Assembly (NCBI GenBank): GCA_016235345.1
Contig: JACRLG010000002.1
Location: forward strand, 32,957-96,956
Length of the DNA stretch: 64,000 nt
Direction of reading: 5' to 3'
Source of the DNA: Deltaproteobacteria bacterium
GTDB lineage: Bacteria > Desulfobacterota > Desulfobacteria > Desulfobacterales > Desulfatibacillaceae
Under the pieces are notes generated by a model, which worked only from the letters and a program-made list of their open reading frames with translations, was not told the origin of the DNA and searched no databases. Each line of letters begins with the position of its first letter. Within the stretch, counting starts at the first letter, position 1. Below are positions 26,047-35,589 of the stretch, piece by piece. Both the position numbers and the translations under genes were made by a program.

Positions 26047-28059
26047 ATGCGGTTCGGCCCCGCCCTTAATGCCGGAAAGCCATGCGGAATCCTGGCCCTG
26101 GCGCTCTTAGCGATGCTGTCGGCCCTGATTTTCTGGTCCTGCGCCTCCACCTCGCCCCTGGCGGAGGCCGCGCGCAAGGAAATGGAAGAGCAGAAAAAAG
26201 CCGCCGGGGCTCCTCCCAAGGCGGCGTCCGGGCCGGTCAGCCCTCCCGGAAAGGATGCGCCGGGCCAGCCCGGCGAAGCAACCCCGCCGCAAGAGGCTGC
26301 GGTAATCGACAAGAAGCCCCAGAAATACGGGATATATATCTACCGGGACGGCAAGTTCATCCCTCTTCCCACCGTCAACGTGAATTATTCGGGGGTCTGG
26401 TTTCCCATAAGCCTCACGTCCAAAAAACTCGCGGCCAATTACGTCTCAGCCGAAGACCTGAAGGACCTTCAAACCTTCAGGGAAGACGATCTATTGTGCA
26501 TCCACTACAAGAACGCGGCCAAAAGGTCCTGGTTTTATTACCCCCTCACCCGTTTCGCCCGGAGCGACTTTCCGGGTTCCATAGAATCCGAAATTTGGGA
26601 AAGGCCCGCAGGCCATTACCTGGGCTTTTCGGCCATAGGCCCCCCCCAGGCCCTGAAGGGCCTTTTCGGAAAAACCCTGGAGGACGGCTACCGCTTCGAT
26701 CAGCAGCGCATAAAGCCCGAAGACATAGTTTACCAGGATTCGGCCATACTCTTTGCACGGCTTGCGCCCGCCCCGGGGCTCGCCATCAGCCGCTACATCA
26801 TAACCAGCAGATCGGTCAGTTTCGGCGAGGTGAAGGACTACCAGGACCTCCTGTCCCAGGTCGCGGACGAAGGCGTGGTCCTCGACCTGGCCCAGGCGGC
26901 GGCGATGGAAAATTTCGAGGGCCTTAGGGATTCCATCGAGCGCTACAACGAGGAATCCTCGGTGCGCTACATTCTTCACCAGAAGGAATTCACCCTCAAA
27001 AAAAACCAGATCATCGACACCGGCATAATGGTGAACGAGCCAAGCCACATCCGCTTCATATCGGACGCAGACTTCAACATCGTCCTTCGCCCCGGCGAAT
27101 GGGACGACCAGGGCGGATGGATGCCCGCCGACCAGCCCTTCGGCAAGGAGGGCAGGGAATTGCCGCTCTTTAAGGGGACCTTCGCCCATCCCGTGCAATA
27201 CAGGCATTTCGCCCTTCGTTACGAACGCACCACCCTGGGCACCCAGGTGAGGCTACAGGGGATTTCCGACGGGGCCAAGGTGACGATAATCTACAGCCCC
27301 ATGTTCTGCTACCAGGACTCCTATCACAACCACGTGAAACAGGGCTACGAGTACCACAACCAGGGCAGGTACGGGCAAGCGGTGGCCGAGTACCAGGCGG
27401 CCCTGAAGGAGTTGCCCGAATACCCATACGCCTTGAACAACCTGGCCTGGCTTTACGCCACGGCCACGGACCCCGCCTTCAAAGACCCCAAAAAGGCCCT
27501 GGAACTGGCCATCGAAGCGGCCCGTTTCAGGCCGGTGAAGCCCTATATCCTGGACACCCTCTCCCTTTCCTGGTACCTCAACGGGGACATTGAAAAGGCC
27601 ATCGAGTTTCAGCAGGCCGCGTCCACGGCGGTTGCCGATTCGGAATCCTATTCCCAGGTTTACGCGGATCGCCTCAACCAGTACAGGGAAGTCAAGGAGA
27701 GGCTCGCCAAGGCCCAGAGGGCGGAGGAGGACTTGAAGTACAAGGACGCCCTCGATGAACTGGAAAAGGCCCTTCAAATAATGCCCCAGAGCATCGACGC
27801 CCTTAGCAGGATGGCGTGGATATGCGTCACGGCGAGGGACAAGGCCTTCATCGATCCCAAAAAGGCCCTGGAGCTGGCCCAGAAAGCCTATTCCATCGCT
27901 CCCGATTCGGCCCTGGCCTGCGATACGCTGGCCGAGGCGCTCTTTGTAACGGGCAACCGGGAAAAAGCCCTTGAAATGGCCAGGAAGGCATGGTACCTAA
28001 TTCCCCTTAGCGACTACTACAAGTCGCGGGCGGAGCATTTCGCCGCAAGGAAAAAATGA
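26047..28059 (+). CDS. TPR-containing lipoprotein
   Basis: About 670 residues. The signal peptide ends in the lipobox-like LIFWSC, followed by a Lys/Ala/Pro-rich linker and a large domain of unknown family with YGIYIYRDGKFIPLP near its start. The C-terminal third has tetratricopeptide-like repeats in two blocks (YHNQGRYGQAVAEYQAAL, NNLAWLYATA, then KYKDALDELEKALQI, LSRMAWICVTA). The ATG at 26047 follows GGAGG with 7 bases spacing. Predicted envelope-anchored protein mediating protein contacts. Function unassigned, and the gene stands alone. Confidence 0.75.
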   Translation: MRFGPALNAGKPCGILALALLAMLSALIFWSCASTSPLAEAARKEMEEQKKAAGAPPKAASGPVSPPGKDAPGQPGEATPPQEAAVIDKKPQKYGIYIYRDGKFIPLPTVNVNYSGVWFPISLTSKKLAANYVSAEDLKDLQTFREDDLLCIHYKNAAKRSWFYYPLTRFARSDFPGSIESEIWERPAGHYLGFSAIGPPQALKGLFGKTLEDGYRFDQQRIKPEDIVYQDSAILFARLAPAPGLAISRYIITSRSVSFGEVKDYQDLLSQVADEGVVLDLAQAAAMENFEGLRDSIERYNEESSVRYILHQKEFTLKKNQIIDTGIMVNEPSHIRFISDADFNIVLRPGEWDDQGGWMPADQPFGKEGRELPLFKGTFAHPVQYRHFALRYERTTLGTQVRLQGISDGAKVTIIYSPMFCYQDSYHNHVKQGYEYHNQGRYGQAVAEYQAALKELPEYPYALNNLAWLYATATDPAFKDPKKALELAIEAARFRPVKPYILDTLSLSWYLNGDIEKAIEFQQAASTAVADSESYSQVYADRLNQYREVKERLAKAQRAEEDLKYKDALDELEKALQIMPQSIDALSRMAWICVTARDKAFIDPKKALELAQKAYSIAPDSALACDTLAEALFVTGNREKALEMARKAWYLIPLSDYYKSRAEHFAARKK

Positions 28060-28117
28060 TCCGAGGCAAGGCCGCTGCCCGGCCTTTTCGCCTTTCGATA
28101 CGAGGCGGAATTTTTTC

Positions 28118-28146
28118 TTGACAGGATCACGGCATTGGCATATAAG
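28118..28146 (+). promoter_or_regulatory. Promoter of the rplM-rpsI operon
   Basis: TTGACA (28118-28123), exactly 17 bases, TATAAG (28141-28146). It precedes the ribosome site of rplM by about 20 bases. Confidence 0.75.
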
Positions 28147-28177
28147 CCGCCGATTGCCATATTGAAGGAGCATGGTC

Positions 28178-28627
28178 GTGAAGAAATACACATTGAGCGC
28201 AAAAAGCTCGGACAATCCGGGAAAATGGTACGTGGTGGACGCCCAGGGCATGGTTTTGGGAAGGCTCGCATCCGTGATTGCATCCCGCATCCGTGGAAAA
28301 ATGAGCCCCCTTTTCACTCCCCACGCCGACGCCGGAGACTGGGTGGTTGTGGTCAACGCCGAAAAGGTGGTGCTCACGGGCCGCAAGCTTGCCCAGCAAA
28401 CCTATTACACCCACAGCGGCTATCCGGGCGGCTTAAAGAGCATCACCGCCCAGAAATTGCTGGTGAAGCGGCCTGAGGACGTAATCAAGTTCGCGGTAAA
28501 GGGAATGCTTCCCAAAAACCGCCTTGGCCGGGTTCTCAACAAGAAACTCAAGGTTTACGCGGGGCCGGAACATCCCCACGCGGCCCAGCAGCCCGAACCG
28601 TGGACCATCACCGAGGCCCAGCGTTAA
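28178..28627 (+). CDS. rplM: Ribosomal protein L13
   Basis: A 149-residue large-subunit protein: [45 protein letters not shown] and HAAQQPE are diagnostic of L13. The GTG at 28178 is preferred to an ATG at 28172 because GAAGGAG ends at 28170, only one base before that ATG but seven before the GTG. It is followed by rpsI 61 bases later, the conserved L13-S9 pair. Confidence 0.95.
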   Translation: MKKYTLSAKSSDNPGKWYVVDAQGMVLGRLASVIASRIRGKMSPLFTPHADAGDWVVVVNAEKVVLTGRKLAQQTYYTHSGYPGGLKSITAQKLLVKRPEDVIKFAVKGMLPKNRLGRVLNKKLKVYAGPEHPHAAQQPEPWTITEAQR

Positions 28628-28688
28628 GAGCCCGGTTAAACCCAAGTATTTGAACGGGCCTTTCCGCCCCCAGTAAAAGAGGCACATA

Positions 28689-29084
28689 ATGACCCAGGAA
28701 AACGTTTTCTACGCCACGGGCAAACGCAAGACCTCCGTTGCACGGACCTGGCTCAAGCCCGGAAACGGCGTCTTCACTATCAACAACCGGGCCGTGAACG
28801 ATTATTTCACGGTCGAAAGCGCCAGAGTCCGCGCCCTCCAGGCCCTTGCCCTCACCAACACCAAGGAGGCGGTGGACGTGAAGGTCATGGTTGCCGGAGG
28901 AGGCTCCACGGGCCAGGCCGGAGCCATCCGCCACGGCATCACCAGGGCTCTCATGGCTTGGCAGCCTGATCTCCGCACCGCCCTCAAGAAGGCCGGTTTC
29001 GTCACCCGCGATCCACGCATCAAGGAACGCAAGAAGTACGGCCAGAAGGGTGCACGCGCAAGGTTCCAGTTCTCCAAGCGCTAA
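28689..29084 (+). CDS. rpsI: Ribosomal protein S9
   Basis: A 131-residue small-subunit protein with [37 protein letters not shown] and the conserved basic C-terminus [17 protein letters not shown] that reaches toward the P-site tRNA. Complete and of standard length. Second gene of the rplM operon. Confidence 0.96.
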   Translation: MTQENVFYATGKRKTSVARTWLKPGNGVFTINNRAVNDYFTVESARVRALQALALTNTKEAVDVKVMVAGGGSTGQAGAIRHGITRALMAWQPDLRTALKKAGFVTRDPRIKERKKYGQKGARARFQFSKR

Positions 29085-29123
29085 GTTTTCGGAAGTTTTC
29101 CATAAAAATCGGTTTCCAGGGGA

Positions 29124-29160
29124 GAAGGGAAAGGGTCGAAAAGGCTTTTTCCCTTTTTTC
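29124..29160 (+). terminator. Candidate rho-independent terminator after rpsI
   Basis: GGGAAA near 29128 pairs with TTTCCC near 29150, followed by TTTTTT. The stem is short, so efficiency is uncertain and argC may be partly co-transcribed. Confidence 0.5.
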
Positions 29161-29196
29161 CGTTCTAAGCGGCTTTTCAATTCAGGGGATGGCGAC

Positions 29197-30240
29197 ATGA
29201 AATCCATCAGGGCGGCGGTTCTGGGCGCAACGGGTTATGCCGGGGCGGAGCTGGTGAGGATTCTTTCCGGGCATCCGAATGTTCTGCTTACGTATTTGAG
29301 TTCCCGCTCCTACGCCAGTAAGCCCATAGCCTCGGTGTTTCCGGCCTTTGCCGGGGTGGTGGACTTAAAATGCCGGGAAATGGACCTAAAGGCCATATCA
29401 GACTCGTCCGACGTGGTCTTCATAGCCCTTCCCCACAAGATTCCCATGTCCGTGGCCCCGGAGCTTCTGGCCGCCGGGAAGAAGGTGGTGGACCTTTCCG
29501 CCGATTTCCGCTTCAGGAATCTTTCCGTCTACGAGGCCCATTACCAGCCCCATACGGCGAAGGATGCTGCGAAGGACTCGGTCTACGGGCTTTGCGAGAT
29601 AAACCGGAAGGACATCAAAGAGGCAACGCTTGTGGGAAACCCAGGCTGCTACCCCACAAGCGCCCTTCTGCCCCTTATCCCGTTTATCGGAGAGGGCCTT
29701 CTGGACGAAGCATCGATAGTGATCGACTCCAAGAGCGGGGTGTCGGGCGCGGGCAGGAGCCTTGCGCTTTCGGCGCATTTCTGCGAGGTCCACGAGGGTT
29801 TTTCCGCCTACAAGGTGGCGGCCCACCGGCATGAGCCGGAAATCGAGGAAAATCTCTCCATAAAGGCGAAAAGGCCGGTGACCATCACCTTCGTGCCCCA
29901 CCTGGTTCCCATGAGCCGGGGGATGCTCACCACCTCTTACGCGAAACTGGCCAAGGGCCTTACCACCGATCAGGCCAACGAGCTTCTGTCCGGCTATTAC
30001 GAAAAAAGCCCCTTTGCGCGGGTGTGCGCAACGGGGAATCTGCCCCAGACCAGGAACGTGCGCGGAACCAATTTCTGCGACATGGCCGCAAGGGTGGATT
30101 CCCACGCTGGCCGCCTGATACTCGTAAGCGCCATAGACAACCTGGTGAAGGGCGCGTCCGGGCAGGCCGTGCAGAACATGAACCTCATGTTCGATCTTCC
30201 CGAAACCGCCGGGCTGGACGCCGTGCCGTATCCTCTTTGA
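29197..30240 (+). CDS. argC: N-acetyl-gamma-glutamyl-phosphate reductase
   Basis: A 347-residue enzyme of arginine synthesis that reduces N-acetylglutamyl phosphate to the semialdehyde with NADPH. The nucleotide motif AAVLGATGYAGAELVRIL begins near residue 5. The catalytic cysteine is in GNPGCYPTSALLPL. HRHEPEIEE and NLVKGASGQAVQNMN are typical. The start at 29197 is chosen because homology begins there and a purine-rich AGGGGA lies upstream. Longer upstream frames run back into rpsI. No other arg genes are nearby. Confidence 0.94.
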   Translation: MKSIRAAVLGATGYAGAELVRILSGHPNVLLTYLSSRSYASKPIASVFPAFAGVVDLKCREMDLKAISDSSDVVFIALPHKIPMSVAPELLAAGKKVVDLSADFRFRNLSVYEAHYQPHTAKDAAKDSVYGLCEINRKDIKEATLVGNPGCYPTSALLPLIPFIGEGLLDEASIVIDSKSGVSGAGRSLALSAHFCEVHEGFSAYKVAAHRHEPEIEENLSIKAKRPVTITFVPHLVPMSRGMLTTSYAKLAKGLTTDQANELLSGYYEKSPFARVCATGNLPQTRNVRGTNFCDMAARVDSHAGRLILVSAIDNLVKGASGQAVQNMNLMFDLPETAGLDAVPYPL

Positions 30241-30261
30241 GCACCCGCCAAAAACAACGGG

Positions 30262-30305
30262 GGGTTCGGGGGGCCTTCGGCCCCCCGGCCGCCGGAGGCG
30301 CTTTT
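30262..30305. terminator. Strong GC hairpin between argC and crotonase
   Basis: CGGGGGGCC-TTC-GGCCCCCCG around 30268-30288, with T-rich DNA on both sides (CTTTTT after it on plus, GTTGTTTTT on minus). A likely shared terminator for the two convergent genes. Confidence 0.6.
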
Positions 30306-30329
30306 TACTGTTTAGATTGCAACTTGGTA

Positions 30330-31112
30330 TTACTCGCCCTTGAAAACCGGCTTGCGCTTTTCCACAAAGGCGCTCATGCCCTCGAAGCGGTCCTTGGTGG
30401 CGAATGTGACAACCATGGCCTCGCGCTCGAATGCAAGGCCGGCCTCCATGGTGGTGTCCCCGGCCATCTTGACGGCGGTCTTGGCCCGCTGCACCGCAAG
30501 GGGGCCTTGGGCGGCTATGGTCTTCGCTATCTTCATGGCCTCGTCCATGAGGCTTTCCGCCGGGTAGACGTGGTTGACGAGCCCGATGCGAAGGGCTTCG
30601 GCGGCGTCTATCATGGCCCCGGTGTAAATTAGCTCCGCCGCCATGCCCTTGCCGAAAAAGCGGGGCGCGCGCTGGGTGCCGCCGAAGCCGGGAAAAATTC
30701 CCAGGCCCACTTCGGGAAAGCCGAACTTCGCCTTTTCCGAGGCCACCCGAAAATCGCAGGCCAGGGCCAGCTCGCAGCCGCCGCCCAGGGCGAAACCGTT
30801 GATGGCCGCAATCACCGGCTTTTCAACGGTCTCGATCACGTAAAGCGCCCTTTGGCCGCCCGCCACGAAGCTGCGGAAGGAGACGAGGTCCATGTCCTTC
30901 ATCTCCTTTATGTCGGCCCCGGCCACGAAGGCTTTTCCAGCGCCTGTGACAACGATCACGCGCACGGCGGGGTCAGCGCCAAGGCAGAGCGCCGCATCGG
31001 CAAGCTCTGCAAGCACGTTGGTGTTTAAGGCGTTCATGGCCGAAGGTCGGTCAATGGTGATTTTCGCCACTCCGTCAGCAATTTCGACCTTAATATCCTG
31101 ATACGTCTTCAT
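30330..31112 (-). CDS. Enoyl-CoA hydratase (crotonase family)
   Basis: A 260-residue crotonase. The oxyanion-hole segments AFVAGADIKEM and NGFALGGGCELALACD are present. Both catalytic glutamates of true hydratases are seen, in GGGCELA and FPEVGLGIFPGFGGTQR. It hydrates short-chain trans-2-enoyl-CoA in beta-oxidation or butyrate-type pathways. Single gene, divergent from the spermidine-synthase-like gene. Exact chain-length preference unknown. Confidence 0.92.
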   Translation of the reverse strand: MKTYQDIKVEIADGVAKITIDRPSAMNALNTNVLAELADAALCLGADPAVRVIVVTGAGKAFVAGADIKEMKDMDLVSFRSFVAGGQRALYVIETVEKPVIAAINGFALGGGCELALACDFRVASEKAKFGFPEVGLGIFPGFGGTQRAPRFFGKGMAAELIYTGAMIDAAEALRIGLVNHVYPAESLMDEAMKIAKTIAAQGPLAVQRAKTAVKMAGDTTMEAGLAFEREAMVVTFATKDRFEGMSAFVEKRKPVFKGE

Positions 31113-31261
31113 TTTATGTCCCTTCCTGTGTTATGGTGATTTCCGAACAACTTTCCCCAACCCTGACGGAAACTGGTTACTTCGGCTTCCCTTCTTAGTC
31201 AAGGGATTCAAAAGGGGCGGAAGGCATTCGTGCGGGTGGAAGAACTCTTTAAGGAATCGGC

Positions 31262-33295
31262 ATGAACCGGCTTTTGAGCGTGGGAGTGATAGGCCTTTCG
31301 GCCTTTCTGCTTTTTCTGGTGGAGCCCATGATCGCCAAGATCATCCTGCCCCGGTTCGGGGGAGGCTCCACAGTCTGGATCACGGCCCTCATCTTTTTCC
31401 AGGGCATGCTCTTTTTCGGTTACGCGGCCAGCCACGGCATGGCAAGGCTTTTATCGCCCAAGGCGCGGCTTTCGGTTTACGGGGCCGCCTTCACAATCTG
31501 CACGGTGTTCTTTCTGCCCATCACGGTCTCGCAAAAAGAGTTTTCCGGGCCTCCGGCCCTGGCCGTGCTGCTTCTGCTTCTGGGCTCGGTTGGGCTTTCC
31601 TACTTCATCCTGTCCACAACAAGCCCCATGATCCAATATTTTTCGGCGGTGGATAAAAAAGGCGGCTTCAAGAACCCCTACGTCCAGTACGCCGTGTCCA
31701 ATTTCGGCTCCTTTGCCGGGCTTCTGAGCTACCCGCTTTTCATAGAACCCGAAATCGGCAACAGCCGCCAGATGCTGTGGTGGAGCCTGGGTTTCGGCAT
31801 TTACGCCCTTCTTATGATTTCGGCGGTCTTCCTGCATGCAAGGCGCGCTCCCGCCACGGCCCCGGCAATCGCGGCTCCAATTGAAGGGCCGGAAACCCCG
31901 CCGCCTTCGTTAAACGCCCGGCTGATGTGGCTTTTCCAGGCCGCTGTTCCATCCGCCGCCCTTCTGGCCTTCACCCAGCATTTAACCGTCGATCTGGTCA
32001 GTTTCCCGCTCCTGTGGATACTGCCCCTGTGCCTCTACCTGCTCTCCTTCGTGTCGGTTTTCCTTTTTCCGCGCCTGAACCGCCACACAGCAGCCCGCAC
32101 CATCATCCTGATTCTAGCCCTGGCGGTCTTCGCCGTCTCGGACCGCCGGGAACTCGATCTTCCCTTTGCGCTGAAGATATTCACCGCCAACCTGGCCCTT
32201 TTTTCCGTGTGCCTCTTTTTCCACGGAAACCTGGAAAGGGAAAAGCCCCGGAAGACCGACCTCACATCCTTTTACCTGTGGCTCTCCCTGGGCGGATGGA
32301 TGGGCGGGCTTTTCGGCGGCATCGCCGCGCCTTTCATTTTCAGGACCACCTTCGAGCTGCAGCTTGTCTTCATCATCTCCCTCTACGCAATGCTTTTTCC
32401 CCATCTCAAAGCCGGCACTAAAACCTTCATGTACTCGGTAAGCGCGGCGGCGGCCCTGTTTCTTCTGGCCTCCTACGCAGGCGAGGAGATTTTTCTCCGC
32501 CCTCCGACGCTCAGGTGCGCCCGGAGCTTCTACGGCACCTACCGGGTGCTGGACGTGGAGGGCGTTCCCGGACAAATGGCCCCGGCCAGGCTTCTCGTAA
32601 TGGGCACCACCAAGCACGGCGGGCAGGTGGCCGCGCCTTCCGGAAAGCTCATCCCAATGTCCTATTTCCACGTAAAAACCGGCGCCGGGCTTGCCCTGCG
32701 CTCCCGGCCCTTTACGGAACACGTGGGCGTGGTGGGGCTTGGGACGGGAGTGCTGGCCCTTTACGGTCGGCCCGGCGAAACCTACGATTTCTACGAGATA
32801 GACCCCCTGGTGAAGGACCTGGCCCAGACCTCCTTTCAGAACCTGTCGGAGAGCAGGGCAACGGTGCGCCATTTCATAGGCGACGCGCGGCTGCGGCTTA
32901 GGGAGGCTCCCGACAAATTCTACGACGTCCTGGTTCTGGATGCCTTCACCAGCGGAGCCATTCCCACCCACCTTCTGACCGTTGAGGCAATTTCGGAATT
33001 TCTGGGCAAGGTGAAGGACAACGGGCTCATCCTGTGCCACATCAGCAACCGCTTCGTGGACCTTCTGCCGGTCCTGGCCTGCAACGCGGAAAAGCTGAAC
33101 CTTCAGATCGCCCAGCACATAAGCCCGGAAAACGAGTATCTCAACTGTTACAGCGCCCATTGGGTGGCCCTTGCCAGAAACCGGGCCGACATGGCCGCCC
33201 TTACGGCCACAGACCCAGGGTGGCAGCCCGCCGGAAAGCGTGCCCAGTGCTTTACGGACGATTTTTCGCATCTTTTCTCACTGGTGCATTTTTAG
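31262..33295 (+). CDS. Membrane protein with C-terminal spermidine-synthase-like domain (1)
   Basis: A 677-residue protein. The first ~420 residues hold about 12 hydrophobic segments (SAFLLFLVEPMIAKIILPRFGG is a hallmark of the fused MFS/spermidine synthase group). The C-terminal ~230 residues are a SpeE-like methyltransferase fold with VGVVGLGTGVLALYG, FYEIDPLV, IGDARLRL and VLVLDAFTSGAIP. Known members are broadly distributed but their substrate is not established, and polyamine transfer is unproven. A second, differently arranged relative lies at 36333-38393. Confidence 0.82.
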   Translation: MNRLLSVGVIGLSAFLLFLVEPMIAKIILPRFGGGSTVWITALIFFQGMLFFGYAASHGMARLLSPKARLSVYGAAFTICTVFFLPITVSQKEFSGPPALAVLLLLLGSVGLSYFILSTTSPMIQYFSAVDKKGGFKNPYVQYAVSNFGSFAGLLSYPLFIEPEIGNSRQMLWWSLGFGIYALLMISAVFLHARRAPATAPAIAAPIEGPETPPPSLNARLMWLFQAAVPSAALLAFTQHLTVDLVSFPLLWILPLCLYLLSFVSVFLFPRLNRHTAARTIILILALAVFAVSDRRELDLPFALKIFTANLALFSVCLFFHGNLEREKPRKTDLTSFYLWLSLGGWMGGLFGGIAAPFIFRTTFELQLVFIISLYAMLFPHLKAGTKTFMYSVSAAAALFLLASYAGEEIFLRPPTLRCARSFYGTYRVLDVEGVPGQMAPARLLVMGTTKHGGQVAAPSGKLIPMSYFHVKTGAGLALRSRPFTEHVGVVGLGTGVLALYGRPGETYDFYEIDPLVKDLAQTSFQNLSESRATVRHFIGDARLRLREAPDKFYDVLVLDAFTSGAIPTHLLTVEAISEFLGKVKDNGLILCHISNRFVDLLPVLACNAEKLNLQIAQHISPENEYLNCYSAHWVALARNRADMAALTATDPGWQPAGKRAQCFTDDFSHLFSLVHF

Positions 33296-33383
33296 AGGCT
33301 GTTGCGTTTTTCGTGTTGAAACCGGGCATTGGCAGGTGCTAACTTTTTATTGATGTACCGGGCCTGGCAGGCCCTGATTAACC

Positions 33384-35003
33384 ATGACGCCCGCCCCGGA
33401 AAACGAGGACCATTTGGAGAGCACCCACAGGGATTATTACGTTGACCCCGCCGAGATACACTTTGTGCGCTTCGTCACCGAGGCGTGGGACGGAGTGGCC
33501 TTCATGAGCACCCTGGACGAACGGGCCGGGCTCATACGCCTTTCCGTACCGCCGGGAAGGGAGGGCGAGGCGGATGAAATGATGGACGCCCTTGGCCGCG
33601 ACGTAAGCCTCTCGCCCGCCGAAAAGGGTTGCGGGCGCAAACTGGCCCACATCAAGACAATGGGCTGCCAGATGAACGTCTACGAGTCGCTCCAGATGAT
33701 GCGCAGCCTCGAACCATTGGGCTACGTGGAAACCGGCTCGGTAAAAAACGCCGATCTCATAGTGGTCAACACCTGCGCCGTGCGGGAAAAGGCCCAGCAG
33801 AAGGTGGTGAGCTTTCTGGGCAGGCTTCGGAAGCAGAAGGCTGAAAATCCGGGCCTTATCATAGCCGTGGGCGGCTGCGTGGCCCAGAGCATGGGCGAAA
33901 TTTTGATTGAAAAAATGCCCTTCGTGGACATAGTGTTCGGAACCCACGCAGTGGGCCGCCTTGGCGGTTACGTGGAGGAGGCCCGCACCCTTGGCCGCAA
34001 GGTGGTGGACGTGACCCTTTCGGGGCGGTACGACTTTTCCGGCGCGGGAAGGCTCCCCTCCAAGAGGGAAGCATCAAGCCCCACGGCCTTTGTCACCATA
34101 ATACAGGGCTGCGACAATTTCTGCTCCTACTGCGTGGTTCCCCATGTGAGGGGCCGCGAGACCAGCAGGCCGCCGGCAGAGGTCCTTTCGGAGGTGGCGG
34201 CCCTGGCCGGAAGGGGAGTAAAGGAAGTGACCCTTCTGGGCCAGAACGTGAACTCCTATGGCAAAAAGGAGAACACCGAGGGCTTCGCCGAGCTTCTGTA
34301 CAGGGTGTCCGAAATCGAGGGGATAGAGCGCATACGCTTCACCACGTCACACCCCAAGGACTTGTCGGATGATCTCGTCCGTGCCTTCGGAGAAATCAAA
34401 AAGCTCTGCGGCCACCTGCATCTTCCGGTCCAGAGCGGCTCCAACCGGATTCTGAAGAAAATGAACCGGGGCTACACCCGCGAGGACTATCTCTCAAAGG
34501 TCGAAAAACTGCGCCGGGCAAGGCCCGACATATGCCTCACGTCCGATTTCATAGTGGGCTTTCCCACGGAAACCGAAGACGAATTTGAGGAAAGCCTTTC
34601 CCTTATCCGGGAAGTGGCTTTCTCAGGGCTTTTCGCCTTCAACTATTCGGACCGGCCACCGGCCGCCGCCGTGAAATTTTCCGGCAAGGTGGCCCCTGAA
34701 ATACAAAGCGAAAGGCTTTCAAGGCTTCTGGCGGTAAATGACGAGCTTTCAAGGGCCGCCTACGAAAGCCTCGTGGGAAAAACCGTGGAAGTGCTGGTGG
34801 AGGGGCGGTCAAAGTCCGACCGGATGCAGCTTACGGGCCGCACCGGCTGCCACAAGATAGTCAATTTTCCCCTGCCGCCTTCAACCGGGCGGGCCGCCCG
34901 CAACTGGGAGGGCGAGATGGCAACAGTAACCATAGAGCGCAGCCTGGCCCATTCCCTGCTTGGCAGGATGATTCCGGACGAATCGCGCCCAACGGATCAA
35001 TAA
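33384..35003 (+). CDS. miaB: tRNA methylthiotransferase MiaB with N-terminal DUF4911 domain
   Basis: A 539-residue radical-SAM enzyme that adds the methylthio group to i6A37 of tRNAs. The first cluster uses Cys95 (TMGCQMN), Cys131 (NTCAVRE) and Cys165 (GGCVAQ). The radical-SAM cluster uses Cys243, Cys247 and Cys250 (CDNFCSYCVVP). A TRAM domain ends the protein. Residues 17-75 are an extra domain (VDPAEIHFVRFVTEAWDG) resembling DUF4911, usually a separate small protein in this phylum. A downstream start near 33640 would drop it, but the frame is open and no ribosome site favours that. Nuclease DUF151 follows. Confidence 0.92.
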   Translation: MTPAPENEDHLESTHRDYYVDPAEIHFVRFVTEAWDGVAFMSTLDERAGLIRLSVPPGREGEADEMMDALGRDVSLSPAEKGCGRKLAHIKTMGCQMNVYESLQMMRSLEPLGYVETGSVKNADLIVVNTCAVREKAQQKVVSFLGRLRKQKAENPGLIIAVGGCVAQSMGEILIEKMPFVDIVFGTHAVGRLGGYVEEARTLGRKVVDVTLSGRYDFSGAGRLPSKREASSPTAFVTIIQGCDNFCSYCVVPHVRGRETSRPPAEVLSEVAALAGRGVKEVTLLGQNVNSYGKKENTEGFAELLYRVSEIEGIERIRFTTSHPKDLSDDLVRAFGEIKKLCGHLHLPVQSGSNRILKKMNRGYTREDYLSKVEKLRRARPDICLTSDFIVGFPTETEDEFEESLSLIREVAFSGLFAFNYSDRPPAAAVKFSGKVAPEIQSERLSRLLAVNDELSRAAYESLVGKTVEVLVEGRSKSDRMQLTGRTGCHKIVNFPLPPSTGRAARNWEGEMATVTIERSLAHSLLGRMIPDESRPTDQ

Positions 35004-35043
35004 TTCCAGCGGCGGCGCGGGCAGGGCCGCCACGGAGGTTATA

Positions 35044-35544
35044 GTGTCGACTTTTCTTCAAATGGAAGTGGCCGGGCTGGCGCTCGATCCGTCGGGCAAC
35101 TCCCCCATCCTGATTCTGAAATCCCAGGAGGGCGAGCGGACCCTGCCCATCTGGATCGGCATAATGGAAGCCGCTTCCATCGCAATGGCCCTTCAGAATG
35201 TTGAATTCCCGCGCCCCATGACCCACGACCTTTTCAAGAACTTCATCGCGCTTTTGGGAGCCACCATGGAAAAGGTGATGATACTGGACTTGAAGGACGC
35301 CACCTACTTCGCCCAGATCACCTTCAACACCGCGAACGGCGACCCGCTGGTGCTGGACTCCAGGCCCTCCGACGCCATAGCCCTGGCCATTCGCACCAAG
35401 GCCCCCATTTTCGTTGCAGAGGAGGTGCTGGACAAGTCCTCATCGGAGCAGAACTCAGGCGAGGCGGCGGACCAGAGCGAGGAGGGGAAAAAGTGGGCGG
35501 AGTATCTTTCCACTCTGAACCCCGACGATTTCAGCAAAGTCTAA
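35044..35544 (+). CDS. DUF151 bifunctional nuclease family protein
   Basis: A 166-residue protein with the DUF151 pattern: MEVAGLALDPSGNSPILIL, LPIWIGIMEAASIAMAL, RPMTHDLF and SRPSDAIALAIRTKAPIFV. Family members in plants and Thermotoga show nuclease-like behaviour, but the cellular role in bacteria is unclear. The GTG start at 35044 follows GGAGG. It is 40 bases after miaB and probably in the same transcript with the PHP gene. Confidence 0.87.
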   Translation: MSTFLQMEVAGLALDPSGNSPILILKSQEGERTLPIWIGIMEAASIAMALQNVEFPRPMTHDLFKNFIALLGATMEKVMILDLKDATYFAQITFNTANGDPLVLDSRPSDAIALAIRTKAPIFVAEEVLDKSSSEQNSGEAADQSEEGKKWAEYLSTLNPDDFSKV

Positions 35545-35589
35545 GGGCTGTTGAATCCATCCTATTTCGGGCGGATCGGAGAAGGAACC

